This document shows positions 1 through 6,254 of a DNA stretch of 6,254 nucleotides, in pieces; positions within the stretch are counted from its first letter, which is position 1, and every line of letters starts with the position of its first letter. Both the position numbers and the translations under genes were made by a program. A model generated the notes under the pieces. It saw nothing but the letters and a program-made list of their open reading frames with translations, did no database searches and was not told the origin of the DNA. This DNA comes from Burkholderiales bacterium (GTDB taxonomy: Bacteria; Pseudomonadota; Gammaproteobacteria; Burkholderiales; Burkholderiaceae_D), in the NCBI GenBank assembly GCA_028868455.1, contig JAGWUK010000192.1:1-6254 (forward strand). Reading direction: 5' to 3'.

Positions 1-3
1 ATT

Positions 4-1407
4 ATGCTCAAAACGCTTTACGACAAATTGTGGGAATCTCATGTGGTGCATGCCGATGAGGATGGAACTTCTATACTGTATATAGACCGTCACTTGCTGC
101 ATGAAGTAACAAGCCCGCAAGCGTTTGAAGGTCTCAAGTTGGCTGGCCGCCAGCCATGGCGGATTTCAGCTAATTTGGTCGTCGCAGATCATAATGTGCC
201 TACCACGAATCGCGCGAACGGCATCGATGATCCCACTTCGCGCCTGCAAGTCGAAACGTTGGATGGGAACGCCAAGCAATATGGTTTGACTTACTTTGGT
301 ATGGCCGATAAACGTCAGGGTATCGTGCATGTGATCGGGCCAGAACAAGGCGCAACTTTACCGGGTATGACGGTTGTTTGCGGTGACTCTCATACCTCGA
401 CGCATGGCGCTTTTGCTTGTCTTGCTCATGGAATTGGCACTTCAGAAGTAGAGCATGTCCTTGCTACGCAAACATTAATTGCAAAAAAATCCAAGGCGAT
501 GCTGGTGCAAGTCGATGGCGTATTGTCCGCCGGCGTGACTGCAAAAGATATTGTGTTAGCCATTATTGGAAAAATTGGTACCGCAGGAGGCACTGGCTAT
601 GCGATTGAATTTGCCGGGTCTGCGATTCGCTCCCTGTCAATGGAAGGCAGGATGACGGTATGTAATATGGCTATTGAGGCTGGGGCGCGGGCCGGTATGA
701 TTGCGGTCGATCAAACGACGATTGATTATGTGAAAGGGCGGCCTTTTTCGCCAGTCGGCCCGCATTGGGATCGAGCGCTTGATTATTGGCGTACTTTGCA
801 TACCGATCCTGGTGCAAAGTTTGATATGGTCGTGACGTTAAATGCATCTGAGATTAAACCTCAGGTGACATGGGGAACTTCGCCAGAAATGGTTGTCGCA
901 ATTGATGGGCGGGTTCCTGATCCTGATCTGGAAAAAGACACGGTAAAGCGTGATGCGATTGAAAAAGCATTGGCGTATATGGAGTTAAAACCGAATACGG
1001 CGATGTCAGATATTCGCATTGATAAGGTTTTTATCGGTTCTTGTACCAACTCCCGAATCGAAGATTTACGTGCTGCGGCAGCTGTGGTGCGAGGCAAATA
1101 CCGTGCGTCGAACGTTAAATTGGCAATGGTTGTTCCAGGGTCGGGTCTGGTTAAAGAACAGGCGGAGCGCGAAGGATTGGATAAGATATTTCGCGATGCG
1201 GGTTTTGAATGGAGAGATCCAGGATGCTCTATGTGTCTGGCGATGAATGCTGACCGTCTGGAGCCTGGTGAGCGTTGTGCATCCACATCGAATCGGAATT
1301 TTGAAGGACGTCAGGGACAAGGTGGGCGCACGCATTTGGTGTCGCCAGCGATGGCTGCAGCGGCTGGAATTGCGGGGCATTTTGTTGATATTCGTTCGCT
1401 GTCTTAA
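4..1407 (+). CDS. leuC: 3-isopropylmalate dehydratase, large subunit (LeuC)
   Basis: LeuC with LeuD forms the cytoplasmic isopropylmalate isomerase, which converts 2-isopropylmalate to 3-isopropylmalate through a dehydrated intermediate in leucine synthesis. The 467-residue product is full length (E. coli LeuC is 466) and matches the aconitase-family large subunit from end to end. It opens with [15 protein letters not shown] and has [16 protein letters not shown] near residues 26-41 and [12 protein letters not shown] at 126-137. The three cysteines expected to hold the 4Fe-4S cluster are Cys347 (in GSCTNSR), Cys408 and Cys411 (in PGCSMC). The C-terminal part has the family blocks [12 protein letters not shown] and [12 protein letters not shown]. 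The ATG at base 4 fits the family N terminus, but only three bases lie upstream, so its ribosome site and promoter cannot be judged. Residues 138-139 read Ala-Cys where Gly-Ala is usual. It leads the leu cluster; a 9-base gap follows leuC to the SD-bearing lipoprotein gene region. Confidence 0.98.
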   Translation: MLKTLYDKLWESHVVHADEDGTSILYIDRHLLHEVTSPQAFEGLKLAGRQPWRISANLVVADHNVPTTNRANGIDDPTSRLQVETLDGNAKQYGLTYFGMADKRQGIVHVIGPEQGATLPGMTVVCGDSHTSTHGAFACLAHGIGTSEVEHVLATQTLIAKKSKAMLVQVDGVLSAGVTAKDIVLAIIGKIGTAGGTGYAIEFAGSAIRSLSMEGRMTVCNMAIEAGARAGMIAVDQTTIDYVKGRPFSPVGPHWDRALDYWRTLHTDPGAKFDMVVTLNASEIKPQVTWGTSPEMVVAIDGRVPDPDLEKDTVKRDAIEKALAYMELKPNTAMSDIRIDKVFIGSCTNSRIEDLRAAAAVVRGKYRASNVKLAMVVPGSGLVKEQAEREGLDKIFRDAGFEWRDPGCSMCLAMNADRLEPGERCASTSNRNFEGRQGQGGRTHLVSPAMAAAAGIAGHFVDIRSLS

Positions 1408-1425
1408 TATTGCAAAGGAAATGAT

Positions 1426-1548
1426 ATGAAAAAAATATTTGCTTTAGTTCTCTGCGCTAGTGTTTTGGCTGCATGCAATACCGTGCAAGGAATTGGGAAA
1501 GACGTAAAAAAAGCTGGTGAAGCTGTTGAAAATGTAGGTAAGAAATAA
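1426..1548 (+). CDS. Entericidin A/B-type small lipoprotein
   Basis: A 40-residue lipoprotein precursor. The N terminus is MKK followed by a hydrophobic stretch (IFALVLCASV) and a lipobox LAAC at residues 14-17, so signal peptidase II should cleave before Cys17. The 24-residue mature peptide starts CNTVQGIGKDVKKAGEAVE and is lysine-rich with alternating small residues. This matches the entericidin family pattern of CNT, then G-x-G-K-D, then K-A-G-E-A. Asn follows the lipidated cysteine, so no Asp inner-membrane retention signal is present and outer-membrane placement is likely. The start is supported by AAGGAA at 1415-1420, five bases before the ATG; the ATG at 1421 meets a stop after two codons. 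The gene lies between the two isomerase subunit genes, 18 bases after leuC and 9 before leuD. E. coli entericidins A and B are described as an antidote/toxin pair; only one member is present here and no toxin role is claimed. Which of ecnA or ecnB it resembles more cannot be settled. Confidence 0.88.
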   Translation: MKKIFALVLCASVLAACNTVQGIGKDVKKAGEAVENVGKK

Positions 1549-1557
1549 GACGAGAGT

Positions 1558-2205
1558 ATGGAAAAATTTACCTTACATGAAGGACTTGTCGCTCCAATGG
1601 ACAGGGCGAATGTTGATACGGATGCGATCATCCCGAAGCAATTTCTGAAGTCGATTAAACGCACCGGTTTTGGTCCGAATCTGTTTGATGAGTGGCGTTA
1701 TCTCGATCACGGTGAGCCGGGTATGGATAATAGTAAGCGACCGCTTAATCCTGATTTTGTTCTGAATCAGGCGCGCTATCAAGGTGCGTCTATCTTGTTG
1801 ACGCGTAAAAACTTTGGTTGCGGATCGTCGCGTGAGCACGCTCCTTGGGCGTTGGAGCAATATGGTTTCAGAGCAGTGCTTGCTCCTAGTTTCGCCGATA
1901 TTTTCTTTAATAATTGTTTTAAAAATGGACTGCTTCCAATTGTTTTGCCGGAAGCCCAGATTGAACATTTGTTTGATGCCGTTAAAGGATTTTCTGGTTT
2001 TAAATTGACCATTGATCTGGAAAAGCAAATTGTGACGACCAGTAATGGCAGTATTGCCTATCCATTTGAGATTGATGCTTTCCGCAAGTATTGCCTGCTC
2101 AACGGTCTGGATGATATCGGTTTGACTTTGCGTCAGGCCGATAAAATTCGCGCATTTGAAGAAAAGCATCTTGCAACTCAACCTTGGTTAAGTAACACCA
2201 TTTAA
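1558..2205 (+). CDS. leuD: 3-isopropylmalate dehydratase, small subunit (LeuD)
   Basis: LeuD is the small, swivel-domain subunit of isopropylmalate isomerase and acts with LeuC. The product is 215 residues, slightly longer than E. coli LeuD (201) and in line with the 216-217 usual for betaproteobacteria. Recognisable blocks are [20 protein letters not shown] at about 12-31, [13 protein letters not shown] at 44-56, and the active-site loop [15 protein letters not shown] at 85-99. Further on are [20 protein letters not shown] and, near the C terminus, [13 protein letters not shown]. The start agrees with the family N terminus ([13 protein letters not shown]). The ribosome site is weak, with only a GACGAGAG stretch at 1549-1556 touching the start, so translation may depend on coupling with the lipoprotein gene ending nine bases upstream. 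The next gene, leuB, starts 20 bases downstream, consistent with co-transcription. Confidence 0.97.
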   Translation: MEKFTLHEGLVAPMDRANVDTDAIIPKQFLKSIKRTGFGPNLFDEWRYLDHGEPGMDNSKRPLNPDFVLNQARYQGASILLTRKNFGCGSSREHAPWALEQYGFRAVLAPSFADIFFNNCFKNGLLPIVLPEAQIEHLFDAVKGFSGFKLTIDLEKQIVTTSNGSIAYPFEIDAFRKYCLLNGLDDIGLTLRQADKIRAFEEKHLATQPWLSNTI

Positions 2206-2225
2206 TTATTTAAAAAATAGTCAAT

Positions 2226-3296
2226 ATGAAAATTGCAATTTTGCCCGGCGATGGAATTGGGCCTGAAATTGTTGAGCAAGCTGTTAACGTGCTTAATGCT
2301 TTGGGCGAGACTTTTGAGATGGAAATGGCGCCTGTGGGCGGTGCGGGGTATGAGGCAAGTGGTCATCCCTTGCCTGATAATACGCTGAAATTAGCGATGG
2401 AAGCCGATGCTGTTTTGTTTGGTGCGGTAGGCGATTGGAAATACGATACTCTGGAGCGACCATTGAGACCAGAGCAGGCGATTTTGGGACTGCGTAAAAA
2501 TCTGAATCTATTTGCCAATCTGCGCCCGGCAATCCTGTACCCGGAATTAGCAGGGGCATCAACTTTGAAGCCAGAGATTGTTTCCGGTCTGGATATTTTG
2601 ATTGTCAGAGAATTGACAGGAGATATCTATTTTGGAAAACCAAGGGGCGTTCGCGAATGTCCCGATGGGCCATTTAAAGGGGAGCGCGAAGGTTTCGATA
2701 CGATGAGATATGCCGAAACGGAAATCCGTCGCATAGCGCATGTCGCTTTCCAGGCAGCGCAAAAACGTGATAAGCGGTTAACCAGTGTTGATAAAGCCAA
2801 CGTGTTGGAGACTTTTCAGTTTTGGAAGGACATTGTCACTGACGTGCATAAGGAGTATCCAGATGTGCAATTGGAGCATATGTACGTTGATAATGCGGCG
2901 ATGCAATTGGTTCGTGCGCCAAAGAAATTCGATGTCATCGTAACGGGTAATATGTTTGGCGACATTTTGTCTGATGCCGCAGCAATGTTGACCGGTTCAA
3001 TTGGCATGCTTCCGTCTGCTTCGTTGGACGCGAAAAATAAGGGTCTGTATGAACCGTCTCATGGGTCGGCTCCTGATATTGCTGGAAAAGGCGTCGCGAA
3101 TCCTTTGGCGACAATTTTGTCGGCGGCCATGATGTTACGTTATTCGTTCAATTTGACGGAACAGGCAAATCGCATTGAAAACGCAGTAAAACAAGTGTTG
3201 GCGAATGGTTTGCGTACGCCGGATATTTATGAGGCTGGCACAACAAAAGTTGGCACTGCGGAAATGGGACGTGCGGTGCTTGCCGCCTTGAGTTAA
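2226..3296 (+). CDS. leuB: 3-isopropylmalate dehydrogenase (LeuB)
   Basis: LeuB carries out the NAD-dependent oxidation and decarboxylation of 3-isopropylmalate to 4-methyl-2-oxopentanoate, the immediate precursor of leucine; it normally works as a cytoplasmic homodimer. The 356-residue product is full length. The N-terminal block PGDGIGPE is at 7-14. Substrate-binding arginines are seen at Arg90 and Arg100 ([13 protein letters not shown]) and Arg128 ([11 protein letters not shown], with Tyr135). The catalytic lysine is Lys190 in SVDKANVL. Metal-binding aspartates are Asp222 (YVDNAAMQ), Asp246 and Asp250 (GDILSD). The NAD-binding segment [13 protein letters not shown] lies at 276-288. No Shine-Dalgarno match is visible before the ATG, which follows an AT-rich stretch (2206-2225), but the start fits the family and is followed at once by conserved sequence. 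It is the last leu gene here, 62 bases before the preferred asd start. Confidence 0.98.
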   Translation: MKIAILPGDGIGPEIVEQAVNVLNALGETFEMEMAPVGGAGYEASGHPLPDNTLKLAMEADAVLFGAVGDWKYDTLERPLRPEQAILGLRKNLNLFANLRPAILYPELAGASTLKPEIVSGLDILIVRELTGDIYFGKPRGVRECPDGPFKGEREGFDTMRYAETEIRRIAHVAFQAAQKRDKRLTSVDKANVLETFQFWKDIVTDVHKEYPDVQLEHMYVDNAAMQLVRAPKKFDVIVTGNMFGDILSDAAAMLTGSIGMLPSASLDAKNKGLYEPSHGSAPDIAGKGVANPLATILSAAMMLRYSFNLTEQANRIENAVKQVLANGLRTPDIYEAGTTKVGTAEMGRAVLAALS

Positions 3297-3347
3297 TGTG
3301 AAGTAAATTAGTGCAATGGTGTGAAATTACCTGGGTTATAAATTCAT

Positions 3348-3351
3348 AGGA
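3348..3351 (+). promoter_or_regulatory. Ribosome binding site that decides the asd start
   Basis: AGGA lies upstream of three consecutive in-frame ATG codons at 3353, 3356 and 3359. Spacing to them is 1, 4 and 7 bases respectively. Only the third ATG has a normal spacing, and it also gives the N terminus [11 protein letters not shown], like E. coli MKNVGFIGWRG. Confidence 0.65.
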
Positions 3352-3358
3352 AATGATG

Positions 3359-4486
3359 ATGAAACTGGTGGGACTGGTAGGTTGGCGCGGAATGGTTGGA
3401 TCCGTTCTGATGCAGCGCATGCAGGAAGAAGGGGATTTTGATCATATTGAACCTGTATTTTTCTCTACGTCAAATTCTGGGGGGACAGCTCCTGCAATGG
3501 CAAAGAATGAAAAAAAATTGCAGAGCGCAACTGATATTGATGCGTTGAAAAAATGCGAAATTATTATTACCTGCCAGGGCGGTGATTATACAAATGACGT
3601 CTATCCAAAGCTGCGCGCGGCTGGTTGGAATGGTCATTGGATAGATGCGGCGTCGAGTTTGAGGATGAACGATGATGCAGTGATTGTTCTTGATCCGGTA
3701 AATTTACCTGTCATAAAAAATGCGCTTTCCAAGGGGCAAAAAAATTGGATTGGCGGCAACTGTACGGTTAGTTGCATGTTAATGGGGGTTGGTGCTCTGT
3801 ATAAGGCGGGACTTGTAGATTGGATGAGTACGCAAACATATCAGGCTGCATCTGGCGGTGGCGCACAGCATATGCGTGAACTATTGACGCAGTACGGAAC
3901 GTTGTATGCGGAAGTGCGAGACCTCCTGAATGACCCAAAGAGCGCTATTCTTGAAATTGATCGAAAAGTAATTGCCAAACAGCGTTCATTATCTGGCGCA
4001 GAAGTGGCTAACTTTGGCGTTCCACTTGGTGGCTCTTTGATTCCTTGGATCGACAAGGATTTGGGTGACGGTATGTCCAAAGAAGAGTGGAAAGGCATGG
4101 CGGAGACCAACAAGATTTTAGGTCAAGGTGCTGGATTTGGTACTGATGCAGTTCCTGTTGATGGATTTTGTATTCGTGTCGGTGCAATGCGTTGTCACAG
4201 TCAGGCTTTGACTTTTAAGCTTAAAAAAGACGTGCCAGTGAGCGATATTGAAGCGATGATCGCGGCTGATAACGAGTGGGTTAAAGTCGTTCCGAATACT
4301 AAAGAGGCCAGTATTCAAGATCTGACTCCCGTTGCAGTTACAGGAACGATGACTATTCCTGTCGGACGTATCCGTAAATTGGCGATGGGGCCAGAATATG
4401 TTGGAGCGTTTACTGTCGGCGATCAGTTACTATGGGGGGCAGCTGAGCCATTGAGGCGGATGTTACGCATTTTGATTGCCGACTAA
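3359..4486 (+). CDS. asd: Aspartate-semialdehyde dehydrogenase (Asd)
   Basis: Asd reduces L-aspartyl-4-phosphate to aspartate 4-semialdehyde with NADPH, at the branch point to diaminopimelate/lysine, threonine and methionine. From base 3359 the product is 375 residues (E. coli 367). The nucleotide-binding loop [10 protein letters not shown] is at 5-14. Arg102 lies in SSLRM, the nucleophile Cys135 in GGNCTVS, and Gln162 in QAASGGG; all three carry the same numbers as in E. coli Asd when this start is used. His280 in RCHSQA corresponds to E. coli His274. The C terminus ends with [20 protein letters not shown]. Starts at 3353 or 3356 would add one or two methionines and are poorly spaced from AGGA at 3348. 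It belongs to the proteobacterial form rather than the shorter Gram-positive type. The stop codon is inside the 4481-4510 palindrome, with a terminator right behind it, so asd probably ends the transcript. Confidence 0.97.
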   Translation: MKLVGLVGWRGMVGSVLMQRMQEEGDFDHIEPVFFSTSNSGGTAPAMAKNEKKLQSATDIDALKKCEIIITCQGGDYTNDVYPKLRAAGWNGHWIDAASSLRMNDDAVIVLDPVNLPVIKNALSKGQKNWIGGNCTVSCMLMGVGALYKAGLVDWMSTQTYQAASGGGAQHMRELLTQYGTLYAEVRDLLNDPKSAILEIDRKVIAKQRSLSGAEVANFGVPLGGSLIPWIDKDLGDGMSKEEWKGMAETNKILGQGAGFGTDAVPVDGFCIRVGAMRCHSQALTFKLKKDVPVSDIEAMIAADNEWVKVVPNTKEASIQDLTPVAVTGTMTIPVGRIRKLAMGPEYVGAFTVGDQLLWGAAEPLRRMLRILIAD

Positions 4487-4510
4487 TTTTTGCATATGTA
4501 AAAATTAGTC
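4481..4510. repeat. 30-base AT-rich palindrome spanning the asd stop codon
   Basis: The arms 4481-4491 (GACTAATTTTT) and 4500-4510 (AAAAATTAGTC) are perfect reverse complements, 11 of 11. The centre GCATATGT is itself nearly symmetrical: only the 4492/4499 pair is not Watson-Crick, and it would be a G-U pair in RNA. The last asd sense codon and its TAA (4481-4486) form part of the left arm. The stem is AT-rich and no U run follows, so alone it is not a convincing terminator. It abuts the larger palindrome at 4511. Confidence 0.85.
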
Positions 4511-4571
4511 GTTGTATGTGGACAAATAAATAGGGGCGTTTAACGCCCCTATTTATTTGTCCACATACAAC
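4511..4571. terminator. Perfect 61-base palindrome, likely bidirectional terminator after asd
   Basis: The arms 4511-4540 and 4542-4571 are perfect reverse complements over 30 of 30 bases, with one base (T4541) at the centre. The core GGGGCG-TTTAA-CGCCCC (4533-4549) makes a strong stem with a small loop. It is flanked by A-rich AAATAAATA on the left and T-rich TATTTATTT on the right, so a core stem followed by a U-rich tract can form from either strand. Termination after asd is inferred from this and from the position 24 bases beyond the stop codon. The outer GTTGTATGTGGAC arms add a further 13 pairs that a terminator does not need. The U-rich tract is broken by A residues, so efficiency is uncertain. 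Confidence 0.8.
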
Positions 4572-4594
4572 CTGATTGCAGATGTCAGGATTTG

Positions 4595-4634
4595 AAATGA
4601 TGCATTTTTGCACAAATGATGCGCAATTTTGTAC
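4595..4634. repeat. Imperfect tandem direct repeat, about 20-base unit
   Basis: AAATGATGC occurs at 4595-4603 and again at 4614-4622. Each copy is followed by a similar T-rich tail (ATTTTTGCAC, then GCAATTTTGTAC). The copies are nine identical bases plus a looser match. It could be a protein-binding site or a small chance duplication; no function can be assigned. Confidence 0.4.
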
Positions 4635-4707
4635 TTTATTGCGACAAACTACTGTACTTGATGTATTTACCATAGTCACATTTCGCGTTAAGCTTGCACC
4701 GCTTAGG

Positions 4708-4735
4708 TTGTAATGTTATCTTGGAACAAGATAAT
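4708..4735 (+). promoter_or_regulatory. Candidate sigma-70-type promoter for fimV
   Basis: A -35-like TTGTAA (4708-4713, four of six matches to TTGACA) is separated by 16 bases from a -10-like GATAAT (4730-4735, five of six matches to TATAAT). Transcription would start near 4742 and leave a leader of about 65 bases before the fimV ATG. A separate promoter is expected because a terminator lies between asd and fimV. The assignment rests on consensus matching by eye only. Confidence 0.4.
4716..4734. repeat. 8-3-8 perfect inverted repeat overlapping the -10 box
   Basis: TTATCTTG (4716-4723) and CAAGATAA (4727-4734) are exact reverse complements around the spacer GAA. The right arm overlaps the candidate -10 box by five bases, and the left arm fills most of the -35/-10 spacer. 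No T run follows, so it is not a terminator. Its position suits an operator for a dimeric regulator, but no regulator can be named. Confidence 0.6.
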
Positions 4736-4742
4736 GCTTCGC

Positions 4743-4785
4743 TCGGCAATGTGATAAACGTCACCAAGTGGGCTTTGTTTGCCGA
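4743..4785 (+). promoter_or_regulatory. Possible hairpin in the fimV leader
   Basis: TCGGCAA (4743-4749) is the exact reverse complement of TTGCCGA (4779-4785), with 29 bases between. If transcription starts near 4742, this pair would close a stem-loop across most of the leader, ending 21 bases before the fimV ATG. Seven pairs over a long loop can arise by chance, and no known riboswitch was recognised. Confidence 0.25.
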
Positions 4786-4806
4786 ATTCCCAATATATCT
4801 GACAAA

Positions 4807-6254
4807 ATGCAAAATCAAAAAAGATCGTCTATGATTTCTCTGGGGCGCAAAGTGTTGAGTGTCGCGGTAGCTTCGTCTCTGCTGGTGCTTTCTAATGCGC
4901 ACGCAACTGGTTTAGGGCGCTTGACGGTTCTGTCTGCGCTCGGGCAGCCATTGCATGCTGAAATTGAATTGACCTCGCCAAACAAAGACGAAGTAGATTC
5001 TCTTGCACCAAAGCTGGCTTCTTCCGAGGCATTTAAGAGAGCAAATATTGATTTTAATTCTGCTTTGCTTTCATTGCAGTTTGCTGTGGAGCAGAGAGGT
5101 GGAAGATACGTGATCCGTGTCAGTTCTACTCAAGCCATGAATGAGCCATTCGTCGATATGTTGCTTGAGATGAATTCCTCTAATGGCAAATTGTTGCGAG
5201 AATATACATTCCTGCTTGATCCTGCTGAGCTAAAAAATAGCCAATCGCCGCAAATCACTATGCCGGTGCAGACTAGGTCGACCTTGGCGGATACACGTTC
5301 ATCAAATGCCGGGGCATCGGAACCTCAAAAAGATACATCGGTTTCGCAGGTTGCAAATTCAAAGGCAAATCGTAATCAATCTAAGGACGCTAAGTCTGCT
5401 GGCGAATACCAGGTACATAGTGGGGATACATTAAGCAAAATCGCGGGGAGTTATAAGGCTGAAGGTATTTCTTTAGATCAAATGTTGGTTGGTTTGTATC
5501 GGGCAAATCCAACGGCATTTGTCGGGAAGAATATGAACCGCCTTAAGGCTGGGCAAATTTTAACTATACCTGATACCAACACAATTCTAGAAAAAAGTGG
5601 CAGTGTTGGTAATGCACATTCTATTGTAGTTGCGCATGCTGCAGACTTTAATGCATATCGAAATAGATTGGCAAGTCATGTCGAACGCGCTGAAGTTGAG
5701 AAATCTGCTGAGGGAAAACAGTCCGCAAGCGGGGCAATTACTACAAAAGTAAATGAGGCCTCTAAAGTTGCGAAGAATTCTCCTGATAAGTTGGAGGTAT
5801 CGAAGGCAACGGCTTTAACGTCAGCAAAAAATGCAAACGGAAAGAATGTCGCTGAGGAAGATAAGATCGCCAAAGATAAAGCGATTGCTGATGCAAATGC
5901 GCGGTTGAAAGAATTAGAGAAAAATGTCGGCGATTTACAAAAATTGCTTGACGTGAAAAATAAAGATTTGGCATTGAAACAGGCTGAGTTAAATGCAAAA
6001 GACGGTGCTGCGAAACTAGCGTCAAAAAATAGTGACTCGAAAACCGAGGGGCTCGGGAAAGCGCCAGATGCAAGTTTGGAGAGTAAAAAAGTTGAATCGC
6101 CATCAAGTGCAGTTGCTTCAGCATCTACGGCCGTGGCATCTGCTGTAGCGGCTAAGTCAGCAAGTGTTTCGTCCAGTGAAAAAGTAAAACCGGTAGTGAA
6201 ACGAAGAGTGATTGCTCCGCCACCCCCACCACCAGAGGTTGGTTTTTTTGAGGG
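4807..6254 (+). CDS. fimV: FimV-family LysM protein, N-terminal part (runs off the window)
   Basis: FimV proteins are inner-membrane, peptidoglycan-binding hubs; in Pseudomonas aeruginosa FimV supports type IV pilus assembly and twitching, and Vibrio HubP organises the cell pole. The frame stays open from 4807 to the window end, giving 482 codons, with no stop. Residues 1-33 form a signal peptide ending AHA, with the basic stretch KRSSMISLGRK before a hydrophobic core. The FimV N-terminal domain starts TGLGRLTVLSALGQPLHAEIEL (34 onward, shown in part) and reaches about residue 140 (EYTFLLDPAEL). A LysM domain spans about 201-255 (YQVHSGDTLSKIA to LTIP). An Ala/Ser/Lys-rich region follows, then a coiled coil at about 354-397, and six prolines at 471-476. 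The transmembrane segment and cytoplasmic C-terminal domain expected in the family would lie beyond the window. No Shine-Dalgarno match precedes the ATG; the ATG at 4831 would shorten the signal peptide's basic region and is less likely. Confidence 0.93.
   Translation, partial: MQNQKRSSMISLGRKVLSVAVASSLLVLSNAHATGLGRLTVLSALGQPLHAEIELTSPNKDEVDSLAPKLASSEAFKRANIDFNSALLSLQFAVEQRGGRYVIRVSSTQAMNEPFVDMLLEMNSSNGKLLREYTFLLDPAELKNSQSPQITMPVQTRSTLADTRSSNAGASEPQKDTSVSQVANSKANRNQSKDAKSAGEYQVHSGDTLSKIAGSYKAEGISLDQMLVGLYRANPTAFVGKNMNRLKAGQILTIPDTNTILEKSGSVGNAHSIVVAHAADFNAYRNRLASHVERAEVEKSAEGKQSASGAITTKVNEASKVAKNSPDKLEVSKATALTSAKNANGKNVAEEDKIAKDKAIADANARLKELEKNVGDLQKLLDVKNKDLALKQAELNAKDGAAKLASKNSDSKTEGLGKAPDASLESKKVESPSSAVASASTAVASAVAAKSASVSSSEKVKPVVKRRVIAPPPPPPEVGFFE

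Larger units (their letters stand above)
4487..4806. other. asd-fimV intergenic region
   Basis: These 320 bases hold no supported gene. In order they contain the rest of the stop-codon palindrome, the terminator palindrome (to 4571), a loose direct repeat (4595-4634), a candidate promoter with an inverted repeat (4708-4735) and a possible leader hairpin (4743-4785). Open frames crossing it on the minus strand are short and look like no known protein. The frame of fimV is closed upstream by TAA at 4732-4734. Confidence 0.7.

Noticed and set aside
1385..1411. A promoter for the small lipoprotein gene (TTGATA at 1385 and AATATT at 1406).
   Set aside because: The spacer is only 15 bases, the -10 match is poor, and the start of transcription would fall on the ribosome site at 1415-1420.
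1573..2181. A 202-residue open frame on the minus strand opposite leuD.
   Set aside because: It lies wholly antisense to a firmly identified gene, shows no recognisable domain, and its length is explained by the codon pattern of leuD.
3337..3342. A TATAAA box just before asd as a separate asd promoter.
   Set aside because: No -35 match lies at the right distance, and transcription would begin about 10 bases before the ATG, inside the ribosome site.
4481..4571. The palindromes as a CRISPR repeat or insertion sequence end.
   Set aside because: There is no repeated spacer structure, no transposase frame and no visible target duplication.
4410..4902. Short minus-strand open frames across the asd-fimV gap as possible small genes.
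   Set aside because: They run through the terminator palindrome and into both flanking genes, have no clear ribosome site, and resemble no known protein.
5676..6124. Two overlapping minus-strand open frames opposite fimV.
   Set aside because: They mirror the Ala/Ser/Lys-rich low-complexity part of fimV, giving biased Leu/Ser/Phe-rich translations without family resemblance.
5281..6210. The low-complexity stretch of fimV as a foreign insertion or frameshifted segment.
   Set aside because: The frame stays open throughout, and a variable Ala/Ser/Lys-rich linker with a coiled coil after LysM is normal for FimV.

Overview
The window is an ordinary stretch of bacterial chromosome, read almost wholly on the + strand. 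It holds a leucine-biosynthesis gene cluster, the aspartate-semialdehyde dehydrogenase gene, and the first part of a fimV-type gene. The order leuC - small entericidin-type lipoprotein - leuD - leuB - asd - fimV, and close resemblance of the proteins to betaproteobacterial families as remembered, point to Burkholderiales. An Oxalobacteraceae-like organism (relatives of Herminiimonas, Glaciimonas, Undibacterium) is the best guess. Base composition looks to be in the mid-40s percent GC by eye, low for that group. The genus cannot be fixed from the sequence alone.

Layout. Bases 4-1407 encode LeuC, the large subunit of isopropylmalate isomerase, complete. Bases 1426-1548 encode a 40-residue lipoprotein of entericidin type that sits between the two isomerase subunit genes. 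Bases 1558-2205 encode LeuD, the small subunit. Bases 2226-3296 encode LeuB, 3-isopropylmalate dehydrogenase. After a 62-base gap comes Asd, best started at 3359 and ending at 4486. Gaps of 9-20 bases from leuC to leuB suggest one transcript; asd may share it.

The asd stop codon lies inside a 30-base AT-rich palindrome (4481-4510). Directly next to it is a perfect 61-base palindrome (4511-4571) whose GC-rich core flanked by A- and T-rich arms looks like a two-way transcription terminator. The remaining 235 non-coding bases contain a plausible promoter, an 8-3-8 inverted repeat overlapping its -10 box, and a possible leader hairpin. fimV then starts at 4807 and runs off the window at 6254. The part seen carries a signal peptide, FimV N-terminal domain, LysM domain, low-complexity region, coiled coil and proline run.

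How the genes work together. LeuC and LeuD form the isomerase that converts 2-isopropylmalate to 3-isopropylmalate, and LeuB oxidises that to the leucine precursor. leuA, for the first step, is not in the window. Asd supplies aspartate semialdehyde for lysine, diaminopimelate, threonine and methionine. The entericidin-type peptide and FimV are envelope proteins with no metabolic link to these enzymes. No mobile element, tRNA, rRNA or CRISPR array was seen. Nothing here amounts to a new multi-gene system; the most notable items are the double palindrome after asd and the lipoprotein gene between leuC and leuD.
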